Shown here in pieces: positions 39,636 through 49,339 of a DNA stretch of 64,000 nucleotides. Every line of letters starts with the position of its first letter. Within the stretch, counting starts at the first letter, position 1. Below the pieces are notes generated by a model. The model had not been told where the DNA came from and did not search any database. It saw only the letters and a list, made by a program, of their open reading frames with translations. The DNA is from Siphonodentalium dalli (Eukaryota > Mollusca > Scaphopoda > Gadilida > Siphonodentaliidae), in the NCBI GenBank assembly GCA_032622095.1, contig CP136063.1, forward strand, positions 36,990,106 to 37,054,105, read 5' to 3'. The position numbers were made by a program, and so were the translations under genes.

Positions 39636-39878
39636 ACGTTCCGAACAATTATGGATTATGGTTATGAGATATATAGTGCATGGACATCACAGAGAACCCA
39701 ATGTGTATCTACTGTATATTGCTATACTCAGTTAACATTCAAACTATCCAATTATATTAATTGTTCACGCAACACATTTCATGATATAATTTCAAATTTG
39801 GTGAATTGCACGATTTGACTCAGTTATAATTTCAAACCAAATTATAACATTCAAAAACAAATTTATTGCGAAATATTT
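39636..39878. other. 3' flank of the piggyBac gene
   Basis: AT-rich sequence follows the stop codon. A TTAAC occurs near 39733, but its context does not match the candidate left end at 37631, so no right terminus is called. No AATAAA signal directly after the stop was identified with confidence. Confidence 0.3.
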
Positions 39879-40430
39879 TTAAAGATACGGGCGGCGTTCG
39901 CGGTGGGTATGGTGTTAAAACATTCATATCCTTGAAAAACCACCATAATCAGAAGGAATAGTAAGATATGGACAGACCTTGTTCTTATACCAATCAGAAA
40001 TATGGCATAAACAGTATGTTATTGTCAATTTGTTCCCCTTTGTTATGTAAACAAAAGCAAAAAAATTACGTTTCATTGCCTTTGTTTAGATCTGGATATG
40101 ACACACATAAAGCGCGTTGTTTGTTACTGTTTTCCTGATATGGAAATAATAAAGAGCGTTTATATCAATTTTGTATGAATAACCAATAGAATTTCGGTCT
40201 GTTATGTTATTTACGTACACCATTGTACGTCTTGACGACAATACACTATTTACGCGCTGATTATGTTTGGCATATGAGTTGAACTGTATATACATGATAT
40301 ATCAGTACACGGCATTGGTTATAATAATTAAAGACACGGGCGTATATACATGTATGTTGGCGTTCATTCTGTTGATGCCGATTTGAACAAATATAAATAT
40401 TTCTGCAACGGATGTCGCCCGTGACTTTAA
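39879..40430 (-). mobile_element. Inverted copy of the array MITE, right of the piggyBac gene
   Basis: The element starts TTAAAGATACGGGCGGCG, which is the reverse complement of the array's right end, and ends GTCGCCCGTGACTTTAA, the reverse complement of the array's left end. GGTGGGTATGGTGTTAAAAC, AACAGTATGTTATTGTCAAT and ATGGAAATAATAAAGAGCG are reverse complements of array phrases. It therefore lies opposite to the copy at 36784. Inside it, 40298-40343 holds an array-orientation fragment (CAGTACACGGCATTGGTTAT, then AATTAAAGACACGGGCG), a nested piece of the spacer and left end. Confidence 0.82.
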
Positions 40431-40921
40431 TAATGGTTGCATTAGTTGAAAATCGACTATAACCAAGATCGCTATTTGCGTCGTTTTAGAAACACCAGCG
40501 CAGTTATTATTATATTTCTCAAAAATATATATGTTCTTGAATGTTTTTGTTTTATCAAATCGCTCTAGTTATCCAATCACCGTGAAAATTACAACTTTAG
40601 AAAAATAACGGTACTTTTTCGTAACGGAATCAGTTTGCCCTACCCGCATCATAGCAATTCAACATGACCACCGGCATCATAGTATATTAGCATGCCCACT
40701 TGACCAGGGGTGGACACGCGACAGCTCAGCTACAGTTATGTATTATTGTTTCAAACCGATTAACATCAAATGGCTGGTGTTACATGCATGTTTCAGTCGG
40801 ACGTTATGTTACAATTTGCTTGATCGAAGAGTTCACAAACTATTTTCTCAAACATGTTTGTTTTTGAGTAAAAGGAAAGATCTATATCAATACAATGTGT
40901 ACATTGTGCGATCCTTTTTCT
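40431..40921. other. Unassigned stretch
   Basis: No gene or repeat was recognised between the MITE copy and the inverted-repeat element at 40922. Confidence 0.3.
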
Positions 40922-41903
40922 GGGGTCCGTGAAGTTGGATCGAAGTTCGAAGTTCGAAATTCGGTGGAGATTCGCGTGAAGTTAGATTGAAGTTCGAAGT
41001 TCGAAATTCGGTGGAGATTCGACCCCCACTTTTGTTTGCCTCAAATGCATTGTTGTGTTCCAATTCGTGCTCCCCTACTCGAATTTTGGGTCAAAAGTGA
41101 TTTTTTTCACTTTTTCTGAGATACTGCTGGACTTGGAAAATTTAGCCACGGCGCTGGACTTAGAAAATCCAGATCTAAATTCGCCCAGATTGAAATTCAG
41201 ATTGAAATTCAAACCTATAGATCGAGTAATTTCTCGAAGCTGAGCGTTAGTTTGCTTGATTCTCTTATGGAAAGTATCAAACATACCAAATTTCAGCTCA
41301 ATCCAGCCATAAACAATGCCACTTCCCTCCGGCACCTTAATATTGAAGGCGAAATTTTCTAAGTCTAGCGCCGTGGCTAAATTTTCCAAGTCCAGCAGTA
41401 TCTCAGAAAAAGTGAAAAAAATCACTTTTGACCCAAAATTCGAGCAGGGGAACACGAATTGGAACACAACAATGCACTTGAGGCAAACAAAAGTGGGGGT
41501 CGAATTTCAATCTGAATTTCGAACTTCAATCCAGATCGAAATTCGCCCAGATTGAAATTCAGATTGAAATTCAAACCTATAGATCGAGTAATTTCTCGAA
41601 GCTGAGCGTTAGTTTGCTTGATTCTCTTATGGAAAGTATCAAACATACCAAATTTCAGCTCAATCCAGCCATAAACAATGCCACTTCCCTCCGGCACCTT
41701 AATATTGAAGTCCAGCGCCGTGGCTAAATTTTCCAAGTCCAGCAGTATCTCAGAAAAAGTGAAAAAAATCACTTTTGACCCAAAATTCGAGCAGGGGAGC
41801 ACGAATTGGAACACAACAATGCATTTGAGGCAAACAAAAGTGGGGGTCGAATCTCCACCGAATTTCGAACTTCGAACTTCGATCCAACTTCACGGACCCC
41901 CAT
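40922..41903. mobile_element. Inverted-repeat element with ~200-bp arms and an internal direct duplication
   Basis: The left arm begins GGGGTCCGTGAAGTTGGATC and the right arm ends GATCCAACTTCACGGACCCC. The arms include CGAAGTTCGAAGTTCGAAAT, CCCCCACTTTTGTTTGCCTC and CAATTCGTGCTCCCC and are nearly identical in reverse complement, to about 41150 on the left and from about 41701 on the right. In the middle, a ~360-bp unit (CAAACCTATAGATCGAGTAA onward) occurs at about 41189 and again at about 41550. The matching ORFs on both strands reflect the symmetry, not a gene. Superfamily unknown. Confidence 0.82.
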
Positions 41904-41919
41904 AGTACAGGCCCCTGGT

Positions 41920-42475
41920 TGTGGATAATTATCAGCGCGTAAGCCACAGCGTTTATAATTCGATACTTCGATGATGGTTGGTTTTATTTTGTGGATACTT
42001 GTCAGCGCACAAACCACAGTGTTTATAATTTGATACTTCGGTGACGGTTGGTGTTTATTTTGTGGATACTTGTCAGCGCACAAAGCACAGCGTTTATAAT
42101 TCGATACCTGTTGGTTTTATTTTGTGGATACTTGTCAGTGCACAAACCATAGCGTTTATAATTTGATACTTCGATGACGGTTGGTTTTATTTTGTGGATA
42201 CTTGTCAGCGCACAAACCATAGCGTTTATAATTTGATACGTCCATGCCGGTTGGTGTTTATTTTGTGGATAATTGTCAGCGCACAAACCACAGTGTTTAT
42301 AATTTGATACTTCGATGATGGTTGGTGTTTATTATGTGGATATTTGTCAGCGCACAAAGCACAGCGTTTATAATTTGATACTTCGATTACGGTTGGTGTT
42401 TATTTTGTGGATACTTGTCAGTGCACAAACCACAGCGTTTATAATTTGATACTTCGATGCCGGTTTGTGTTTTTA
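41920..42475. repeat. ~70-bp minisatellite, eight units
   Basis: GTGGATACTTGTCAGCGCAC, AAACCACAGCGTTTATAATT and TGATACTTCGATGACGGTTG recur with unit starts at 41920, 41991, 42062, 42125, 42194, 42265, 42336 and 42407 (steps 63-71 bp). A ninth unit with the same consensus lies 11 kb away at 53486-53560, on the other side of the LINE insertion. No protein coding is inferred from the small minus-strand ORFs. Confidence 0.9.
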
Positions 42476-42532
42476 TTTATATGCACGTTATACATGTAGC
42501 TCTGCAAACATTGCCGTGCAAGCTCCCCAAGT

Positions 42533-44620
42533 GTGCGAGCAAATATCAAGTACATCGGTCAATTCAAAACAAACCGAAATCATTGTTATGACGGCGAGCT
42601 AGACAAACATACCGTGACCGCACCAGTATCGCTCAGTGTACCGTTAGCTCATGACATATCACGTGCGCCGGCCAATCCAAAACAACCCGAAAACCATTGT
42701 TTTGACGGCGAGCCAGACAGACATAACGTGACCGTACCAATATCGCTCAATGTAATGTTGACTTCTAGTAATCCATTGAATCCGCTGAATCGTAATGATT
42801 GCCCATGTTACTGTAGCCAATCAACCGTAACCCGTTGTAGCGATGGCCAGGTACACATAAATCACGTGCTCAATAGCAATCACGCTGTCAGTCCGAACTC
42901 GACATGTCGCGCTAGTAACGGTGACCAGTTGAAGACCCGAACCGTAAATAATGGTTTTGTCAATGGATCGAGATTTAACATGGTCGGAGTAGGAGTATCG
43001 CTCACAAAACGTCAAGCGACTGAGGCAACCAAAGTAGACCCATATTCCGATCGCGATAGTGAGTTGTCCGCACCAATTGTACATGCCTATGTTTCTGACG
43101 ATTCTCAATCTACCGAACCTGCGTCGCCCTTATTAAGCACCTACGACATTTTGAGGGAAACACGGGAGATAACGTATGTCAATGTTTGTGAAATGTCTTC
43201 AATTAATGTTAATTTAGAAACATGTATATGTAACAATATTGAGCTGGCTGATATATGTTGTGTTGAAAATGATGCTGTTGAGTTTAAATGTACGTACAGT
43301 AGTAGCAAGCAAGTAAATGAGAATGTCATTAGGGGCGAAGTTTGTGTCAAAGCGCCAAAAGCCAGATATACTGTAATACGTTATTCAAATTCCCATTTGC
43401 TGGACACCGGCACTCAGTTAAGCTTACATGAGACATATAAGTTACAATTACAAAATTGTACAAAAAGCGACACCGATAAAGTTAACGGCAAATTTTTAAT
43501 TGACAATGGGCATGTAAATGCACCAATGTCATTGTCACTCACTACAACTGATAGTGCTTGTCACAAAGTGAGTTCAAATGCTGTTTTTGATAACTACAAT
43601 GATAACTCATCCTATCCTAGCGTGTGTAATGACATCGCATCTTACGAAAATAATGGTACAGTACAGTACCCATACAGTAATAGATTGGCGCCATATCTTG
43701 TAACTGATTCAAGTACGTTATACAAGTTAGCTACTAATTCACATGCATCTACTGATTTATCGGATGTCCTCAGAAACGTTCTAGAAAGTGTATTTGTTCC
43801 TAATGACGTTCCGATTGGGAACATAAGGGATAATGTGTATGCGGATCCCCTGAACATGACTACATGCATTACCGAATACCACTTTAATTATTACCGTATT
43901 TGTGAACAACGCATGGGCGAGCGTCATAACAAACAAAGCATGGTAGACTGTTTTGATCACGTGACACAAGCTGTATGGCCCAGTGACAGAGACACACCCA
44001 CGGTATACTGTTCACTTGATCAATCGGAATACGATTGGCACTCAGAAACTGATTATGAGTACTGGAATATTCATGATAGAATAATGAATTACGGGACAAC
44101 ATCTAACACCGATCTCTATCAATTAACTCCGCTTGATGACAATTTGGAGCATGTCACAGTGGACTGTGAGTGTCGTGGGGTAGTTAAAAAGGACCCCATT
44201 ATAACGCTAGCAACTAAACCCCTATCAGATATTTTAAAAGACACACGAATACGTTCAGGTGGAATAGCCATTGGCATCAAAGACGAACTTTGTAGATTTT
44301 CGAAAATCATTGAAACGCCGTCCAAGTTTGTACATTGGATTGAGATTAAAAGGTCAGAAAATTCATGTAAATTCCATGTAATAACAGGTGCAGTATATAT
44401 ACCACCTGAAAGTTGTAACAACGCATCGAAAGACGCATTTACAGAAGTAGAAAGTGAGTTCTTAAATTTAGCGAACCGCACAAATAAGATATTCATCACT
44501 CGCGATTTCAACGCACGTACATCGCTTGAAACTGATATTAGTAATAATGGTACCGACAACTGTGGAAGAATGAAGTCAGTTCTTGTATATAATTTATTCA
44601 CATCTAATATCAATGTATAG
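42533..44620 (+). CDS. LINE N-terminal ORF with partial endonuclease domain (695 codons)
   Basis: An uninterrupted 695-codon frame. Residues 1-550 have no domain that I recognise. They contain loosely repeated phrases (NHCYDGELDKHTVT, NHCFDGEPDRHNVT and a VSLSV/ISLNV follow-up) suggesting internal duplication, and are rich in Cys, Asn and Ser. From about residue 580 the frame turns into the second quarter of an apurinic-type endonuclease as found in LINEs: RSGGIAIGIK, then TGAVYIPPESC, then FITRDFNARTS. The usual GDFNAR motif has Arg in place of Gly, but the catalytic Asp and Asn remain. The endonuclease N-terminus (the Asn and Glu metal-binding motifs) is not visible upstream. The frame ends at 44620, shortly before the LTR element at 44764. 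The first ATG shown is at 42533 only if the listed frame start is used; the true start is uncertain. A long open frame with a missing domain half is odd and may reflect an internal deletion. Confidence 0.6.
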   Translation: MRANIKYIGQFKTNRNHCYDGELDKHTVTAPVSLSVPLAHDISRAPANPKQPENHCFDGEPDRHNVTVPISLNVMLTSSNPLNPLNRNDCPCYCSQSTVTRCSDGQVHINHVLNSNHAVSPNSTCRASNGDQLKTRTVNNGFVNGSRFNMVGVGVSLTKRQATEATKVDPYSDRDSELSAPIVHAYVSDDSQSTEPASPLLSTYDILRETREITYVNVCEMSSINVNLETCICNNIELADICCVENDAVEFKCTYSSSKQVNENVIRGEVCVKAPKARYTVIRYSNSHLLDTGTQLSLHETYKLQLQNCTKSDTDKVNGKFLIDNGHVNAPMSLSLTTTDSACHKVSSNAVFDNYNDNSSYPSVCNDIASYENNGTVQYPYSNRLAPYLVTDSSTLYKLATNSHASTDLSDVLRNVLESVFVPNDVPIGNIRDNVYADPLNMTTCITEYHFNYYRICEQRMGERHNKQSMVDCFDHVTQAVWPSDRDTPTVYCSLDQSEYDWHSETDYEYWNIHDRIMNYGTTSNTDLYQLTPLDDNLEHVTVDCECRGVVKKDPIITLATKPLSDILKDTRIRSGGIAIGIKDELCRFSKIIETPSKFVHWIEIKRSENSCKFHVITGAVYIPPESCNNASKDAFTEVESEFLNLANRTNKIFITRDFNARTSLETDISNNGTDNCGRMKSVLVYNLFTSNINV

Positions 44621-44763
44621 TCAACAGCAATGTTATGAATCAAATCTTGGATGGATGGAAAGACAGGAACGCCGCTTATTAATTTAGCGGGTGGATGTTG
44701 ACATCTGCCAATTAGTCTGAAGAGCCGAAACTGATTGAAGAGTAGATTAATGTATGGTTTATA

Positions 44764-45031
44764 TATCGCTAATGACTGGTAGCAGTCATTAGTGCATCTC
44801 TTTGTCTGTACTGACCCATGGGTGAACTGGAATTATTACCTAATACTTCCTTCCTTTGTGGTTAGACTTGCATAACTCATAGGTCGCGGCCTCTCCGAGT
44901 ATGACCTTGGCAATTTGGTTGGGGTCACTATAGTTCGATTATATTCTGTCTCCCCCATAGGTAAGATGGATATGTTTAGTATGTACTATCACGTCCCTTG
45001 AATAAGAAGGGGTAGGGGTGATTACTCTACA
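44764..45031 (-). repeat. 3' LTR
   Basis: This is the downstream LTR in the element's minus-strand sense. It carries a perfect 9-bp stem-loop TAATGACTG-GTAG-CAGTCATTA at its terminal edge (44770-44791). It matches 49007-49274 except for a C/T and a G/A difference. Confidence 0.9.
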
Positions 45032-45055
45032 TAGGGTCCCCCTTATTTTCAGAGT
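45032..45055 (-). promoter_or_regulatory. Polypurine tract of the LTR element
   Basis: Read on the minus strand, CTGAAAATAAGGGGGACCCTA immediately precedes the TGTAGAG start of the 3' LTR. A purine run at this position is the plus-strand primer site in LTR retrotransposons. It supports the minus-strand orientation. Confidence 0.65.
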
Positions 45056-47363
45056 TTGACTACTAGTGTTAAAATCTAGGGGTTTGGTACTTCGGTATGC
45101 TTGGACAATGAGTAGAGTTGATTCAAGGGTTGCATGTGCATATAAGTTACGACGTGTTGTCGTCATAAAAAATTGTATAAATTGAATATATATATCTATG
45201 TACATGGTGAAGCCATTTGCATTATGAAGAGAGTTGGCATGATGAGGTAACATGAGTGTGATAATATAAAGGGTATCAATATAAATGACATTAGAATACA
45301 TGTAATGCAATCATAATTATGTTGAACAATAAGTGGGTGAACGATACTTCGTTCAAAAGTTCATGGATGTGCTCGATTGATTAATTTTGGCGAGCGCTAA
45401 TGTCCACTTCCGGCTCCTGTGTCACGAGGTTTGGGTGATGTGACTTTAGTCGTTTCATCGTCTTGGTAAGGTCTTTTCCTTGTGACGTCGTGTCGTCGAG
45501 CATTTTGTAGGTGTCTGGCTTGTGGACAAACTGTTTCATTATTGCGATAAGATGTGCGTTTGCAAAGCTTGTATGTTTGGAGGCATTCGGTTGTAATGAC
45601 TTGGAAATGGGGTTGGATAATAATGATTAAAATTGTATGATAATACAAAAATCGGGAGAACTGTTTCATCATTGAAATGATTCGGGTGGGACTCAATTGG
45701 TTTAAAAATTGAGGGAGGGTGTAGGCTCTGTTGGTAGTCGTGATTTGTGTATAAAAATATTGGGATTCGTGCGATTGCTTCAAACATGGGCTGCCATTTG
45801 CATTCATGTGATATTTATTTGTGGTTGAGATAGAAATAAATCTGTTTTCACATAATGTCATATGATTTATACTGGAGTACGATATCAACTGGGTACTTGG
45901 GTTTGAAGTTATACCATCGCGCGCGTACGGTTAAAATATCGATTGATTCGGTCATCATTGATGCTTGGCATTGCTACATCACAATTAAAGTTATATACTG
46001 AGATATATGCGCTTGTCCCTTAATGTAGGCCATCATTTCAGCCTATGTTATTGTCATACCCCGCCATGTGACAATTGTATTTGTCGATGTAGCGTGGGGC
46101 GATTTTGACACTTGAGATTAAGATATTTTACAAGCGGTATATAATTGTGATTATTTGGATAACTTGAACCGGTAAGCTATATCGGGGAATATACTGAATA
46201 ATGATATGTTAATATGAAGAGTAGTTACGCGTATGTGTTGAGATGCGTTTCCTGGCCTCTATACTAGTTCATTTGATCTATGTGGAATCAAGGTTGATCA
46301 GACATTTGATTGCACTTCTGTACAGGATCCATATTATGATCCGCATTTTACTCGGCCAGATTAGCGATGATTTTGCGCATGAATCGTCGCTATTGCATTG
46401 GATTGAACACAGGGTGGTAACTACGCGTGATTAAGTGTATGATATCAAATTATGGGTTTACCGTTGGGGTGATTAACACGATTCATTATGACGTAATTGC
46501 TTATTCGGTGTCTGTGATAATTATTCAGAAGATGGGGCGTGAATAATTTAATTAGTATATGTGTCCGTCGTGGCACATGCTATTATCTGAGTGCTAATGA
46601 GGCAAAACTGTCTGACAAATTATGAACTTGGCATCTAAACTTGTATGAGTGGAAATGCTTCATGTTTCTTGCTTTGATTTAGCATTTAAATTAATGCATG
46701 CGATTCGCCTGAAATTTGAAGAGGCCGAAGTTATTCGCGTCTCCCGAATTGTTGATTGAGGCGATAATAAAGCGTGTTGGCCGCCAGGTGATAACTTCCT
46801 GGAGATGAAATATTGCCTTGCTGTGAGGGGGCCATGTGCGTGATATATACGGGTACATGGCGTTAAATTTCTGTATTATTGGCCAACCCACTTTGTATAG
46901 TTCAGATCGGTTTCTTTGATTAACTAAGCCTCGATTTTGTGCATCTGGGCGGGTTTGTGAAAAGAAATATATTACCCACTTGGTGCGTGTGTGATTGCCA
47001 TATCGTGTTACATGCACTGCACATGGTCTGGCAGTCCTGGTTTTGCGCGATGACAATTCTCTCTTTGTATTGTGTCTTTTTACGACAGGGTGCTATATAT
47101 TTATGATAGGTCGAGATTGTCCAATATATTCGTTGCATTTCGCGCGGTATAGATCTGGTCGTCTTTGTTAGAAGTTGGTAATTTTTACTTTGTCAGTTTG
47201 TTTGCTGGAGTTAAGTTGTTGAGTATTATTCAGTTAAAGTTTATACATGTGTGAACTGTTTTCGTTTCGTGCTTTTGGATATAGAGTTGAGTTTATGAGG
47301 TTAGTTGATTTTATGATTATGTATGTTATCTAAGTATGGTAGTTGTTTAAATATTTAATTTTC
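45056..47363 (-). other. 3' non-coding part of the LTR element
   Basis: Between the integrase remnant and the 3' LTR there are 2.3 kb with ORFs up to 163 codons (45397-45888) but no recognisable envelope, gag or enzyme motif. No membrane-fusion or signal-peptide pattern was identified. It may be a captured or degenerate sequence. Confidence 0.4.
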
Positions 47364-48275
47364 CTATATCGACATGCTCTGTTCGTCTGTGCTATTTTTG
47401 TCGGTTTGAGTGGTTATATCGAAAGGATCATAATTTTCGGTTGACATGTTATATGTATCGCAACTGGACTTGCTTTTACGCTTGTTTTGTTGTACTAATT
47501 GTTGGGTTGACATGTCATACGGATTGTATGGCTCGGTTGATGAACTAGCATTGTACATTCTTGCTTCATCGTTTTGAGTTAGCATTTCATACGGGTTATA
47601 TGGTTCGGTTGATGAAAATGATTGTTTTTCATGTTCGCGTTTTGATGCTATTAACTTATGTGCCATCCCTTTTGAATCAGATCCGTCCCGGATGATGCGG
47701 TTTTGTCGTATTAACTGTGTTAAGGGGGCTCTCTCATGGTTTTCATTTTCGGTGTCCGAATTGTTACTATTACTCGATATGTCAGCATCTGAGCTTTGTG
47801 TTGATGAATTATGTGGGAATACAAATTTGCTTTTCCGAACTTTCTTGTTCTCTTGTAATTGTGGTGTATGCCATTTAGTTGTTGCCAATTTTAAATGTTT
47901 AGCATGACTTTTAGATAAACTGCCTGTGATTTGATTACGAATTACATACGAAACTGGTCCTGTTTGTTTAATTATCACCCAAAATGGATCATATTTCATG
48001 CCTAGTTTATGGGTTTGTTTGTGATTCTTAACATAGACCTGGGAACCTATGGGAAATTCCGGTATTTTGCCTTTACTGTTTTCGTTTCGTTTCGTCTTGG
48101 CTTGTTTAACTAATTGAAATGCGAAGTGCTGCTTCTCTAGTAACTGTTGAATGAGGCATTCACCCGTGTATTTTTGTCGCGGTGTCAGTATCTTGTCAAT
48201 ATTTATTTGGGGGTGTCTGCAGAAAGTTAAAAAATATGGAGAAAATTGAGTCGTTGCTGAGACATGAAAATTCAT
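47364..48275 (-). CDS. Integrase C-terminal fragment of a Gypsy-type pol (303 codons)
   Basis: Integrases join retroelement cDNA to chromosomal DNA. This frame contains the tail of the catalytic core (AATQFSPY-like: ATTQFSPYFLTFCRHP) and, about residues 75-135, the C-terminal DNA-binding module of chromovirus/Gypsy integrases (IGSQVYVKNHKQTHKLG, then GPVSYVIRNQITG, then KSHAKHLKLA). The last ~150 residues are polar, with a repeated SSTEPYNPYEMLTQ / SSTEPYNPYDMSTQ / NYDPFDITTQ motif of unknown role. The frame is open upstream of the first ATG to about 48332 in the same family-like sense (PSSLNFVSEA). The zinc-binding HHCC and the DDE residues are absent, so it cannot act as an integrase. Upstream sequence on this strand (48340-48480) does not match pol and may be leader or gag joined by an internal deletion. 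Confidence 0.8.
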   Translation of the reverse strand: MNFHVSATTQFSPYFLTFCRHPQINIDKILTPRQKYTGECLIQQLLEKQHFAFQLVKQAKTKRNENSKGKIPEFPIGSQVYVKNHKQTHKLGMKYDPFWVIIKQTGPVSYVIRNQITGSLSKSHAKHLKLATTKWHTPQLQENKKVRKSKFVFPHNSSTQSSDADISSNSNNSDTENENHERAPLTQLIRQNRIIRDGSDSKGMAHKLIASKREHEKQSFSSTEPYNPYEMLTQNDEARMYNASSSTEPYNPYDMSTQQLVQQNKRKSKSSCDTYNMSTENYDPFDITTQTDKNSTDEQSMSI

Positions 48276-48787
48276 GGCTTCTGATACAAAATTGAGAGAT
48301 GATGGTATTCTGGGTGTCCTACGCGCTCGGAATATGAAAGGATGGATTTGGTATATTTTTGTCTTGCAAGTTTGGATTACTGGCCGCGTGTAGGTGGCAT
48401 TCTCGTTCCATATTGAAAGTTCGATTAAATAAACTATCTTGATTAGAATATTCCACGGATTCGGTTAGCGGTGGTTCCATGAAAGTTAATTAAATCTGTT
48501 ATCTGTTTTGTTTGAAAATTGTTTGGGGACAAGGGCCATACCACGCGAAAATTTTAGGGTGGAATTGGGTGTTAATAATCAAGCCTCTAACAAGGTGTGA
48601 AAACGCATATCTGGCAAAAATGAAAAAGTTTGACTCACCGAATCCAATGAATAACTGACTGTCACAACTGTCGAGTGCAAATTGTCTATTTTGTTCTTGT
48701 CTTTGGATTATGCTGGAAATGTTTATGTCGTCTGGCGTCTTTCTTCTTTTTCTTCTTCTTTCTCTTCTGTCTCTTCTTGTCTTCAAT

Positions 48788-49006
48788 AAGCAATTTATAA
48801 AGTTTCTCTTTGTTTTGGCTGCGATCTTCTGTAGCAATTTATAAAGTTTATCTTTGTTTTGGCTGCGATTTTCTATAGCAATTTATAAAGTTTATCTTTG
48901 TTTTGGCTGCGATCTTCTTTAGCAATTTATAAAGTTTTCTTTGTCTTGGCTGCGATCTTCTTTAGCAATTTATAAGGTTTTTCTTTGTTTTGGCTGCAAT
49001 CTTCTG
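48788..49006 (-). repeat. 45-bp tandem repeat adjoining the 5' LTR, five copies
   Basis: AGCAATTTATAAAGTTTATC with TTTGTTTTGGCTGCGATCTTCTGT recurs with starts at about 48788, 48833, 48878, 48921 and 48964 (steps 43-45 bp). The last copy abuts the 5' LTR, exactly where the primer-binding site of an LTR element should lie, and no TGG-type tRNA match is visible there. A minus-strand ORF (48499-48837) starts within the repeat and reads through an Arg/Lys-rich stretch; it has no recognised domain. Confidence 0.8.
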
Positions 49007-49274
49007 TATCGCTAATGACTGGTAGCAGTCATTAGTGCATCTCTTTGTCTGTACTGACCCATGGGTGAACTGGAATTATTACCTAATACTTCCTTTCTTT
49101 GTGGTTAGACTTGCATAACTCATAGGTCGCGGCCTCTCCGAGTATGACCTTGGCAATTTGGTTGGGGTCACTATAGTTCGATTATATTCTGTCTCCCCCA
49201 TAGGTAAGATGGATATGTTTAGTATGTACTATCACGTCCCTTGAATAAGAAGGGATAGGGGTGATTACTCTACA
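49007..49274 (-). repeat. 5' LTR
   Basis: This is the upstream LTR in the minus-strand sense, with the same length (268 bp) as the 3' LTR. It has the same terminal stem-loop near 49013-49034. On the minus strand ACAGAATATAATCGAAC could serve as a core promoter AT-box; this is a guess. Confidence 0.88.
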
Positions 49275-49339
49275 CAACGACATGTTCGAATCGGATATAT
49301 TTCACTAAATACTTTCAGAACAATTGATATATTTTACAC

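Larger units (their letters stand above)
44764..49274 (-). mobile_element. Gypsy-type LTR retrotransposon, internally deleted, 4.5 kb
   Basis: Two 268-bp direct repeats (44764-45031 and 49007-49274) bound 3.97 kb. On the minus strand each starts TGTAGAGTAATCACCCC. A purine-rich tract (AAATAAGGGGGACCCTA) lies directly upstream of the 3' LTR, as expected for plus-strand priming. The only pol remnant is the C-terminal half of an integrase (47364-48275). Gag, protease, RT and RNase H are not visible, so the copy is non-autonomous. By eye the LTRs differ at only two positions, implying a recent insertion. No matching target duplication was found at the two outer flanks. The element sits in a LINE, splitting its endonuclease region. 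Confidence 0.85.

Noticed and set aside
41055-41947. Paired 130-codon minus-strand ORFs and plus-strand ORFs with near-identical products
   Set aside because: They are produced by the inverted and direct repeat symmetry of 40922-41903.
42821-44643. Minus-strand ORFs of up to 174 codons opposite the LINE N-terminal ORF
   Set aside because: They are shadows of the long plus-strand frame, without any domain.
45397-45888. 163-codon minus-strand ORF as an envelope-like gene of the LTR element
   Set aside because: No signal peptide, membrane segment or conserved cysteine pattern; overlapping ORFs exist in another frame.
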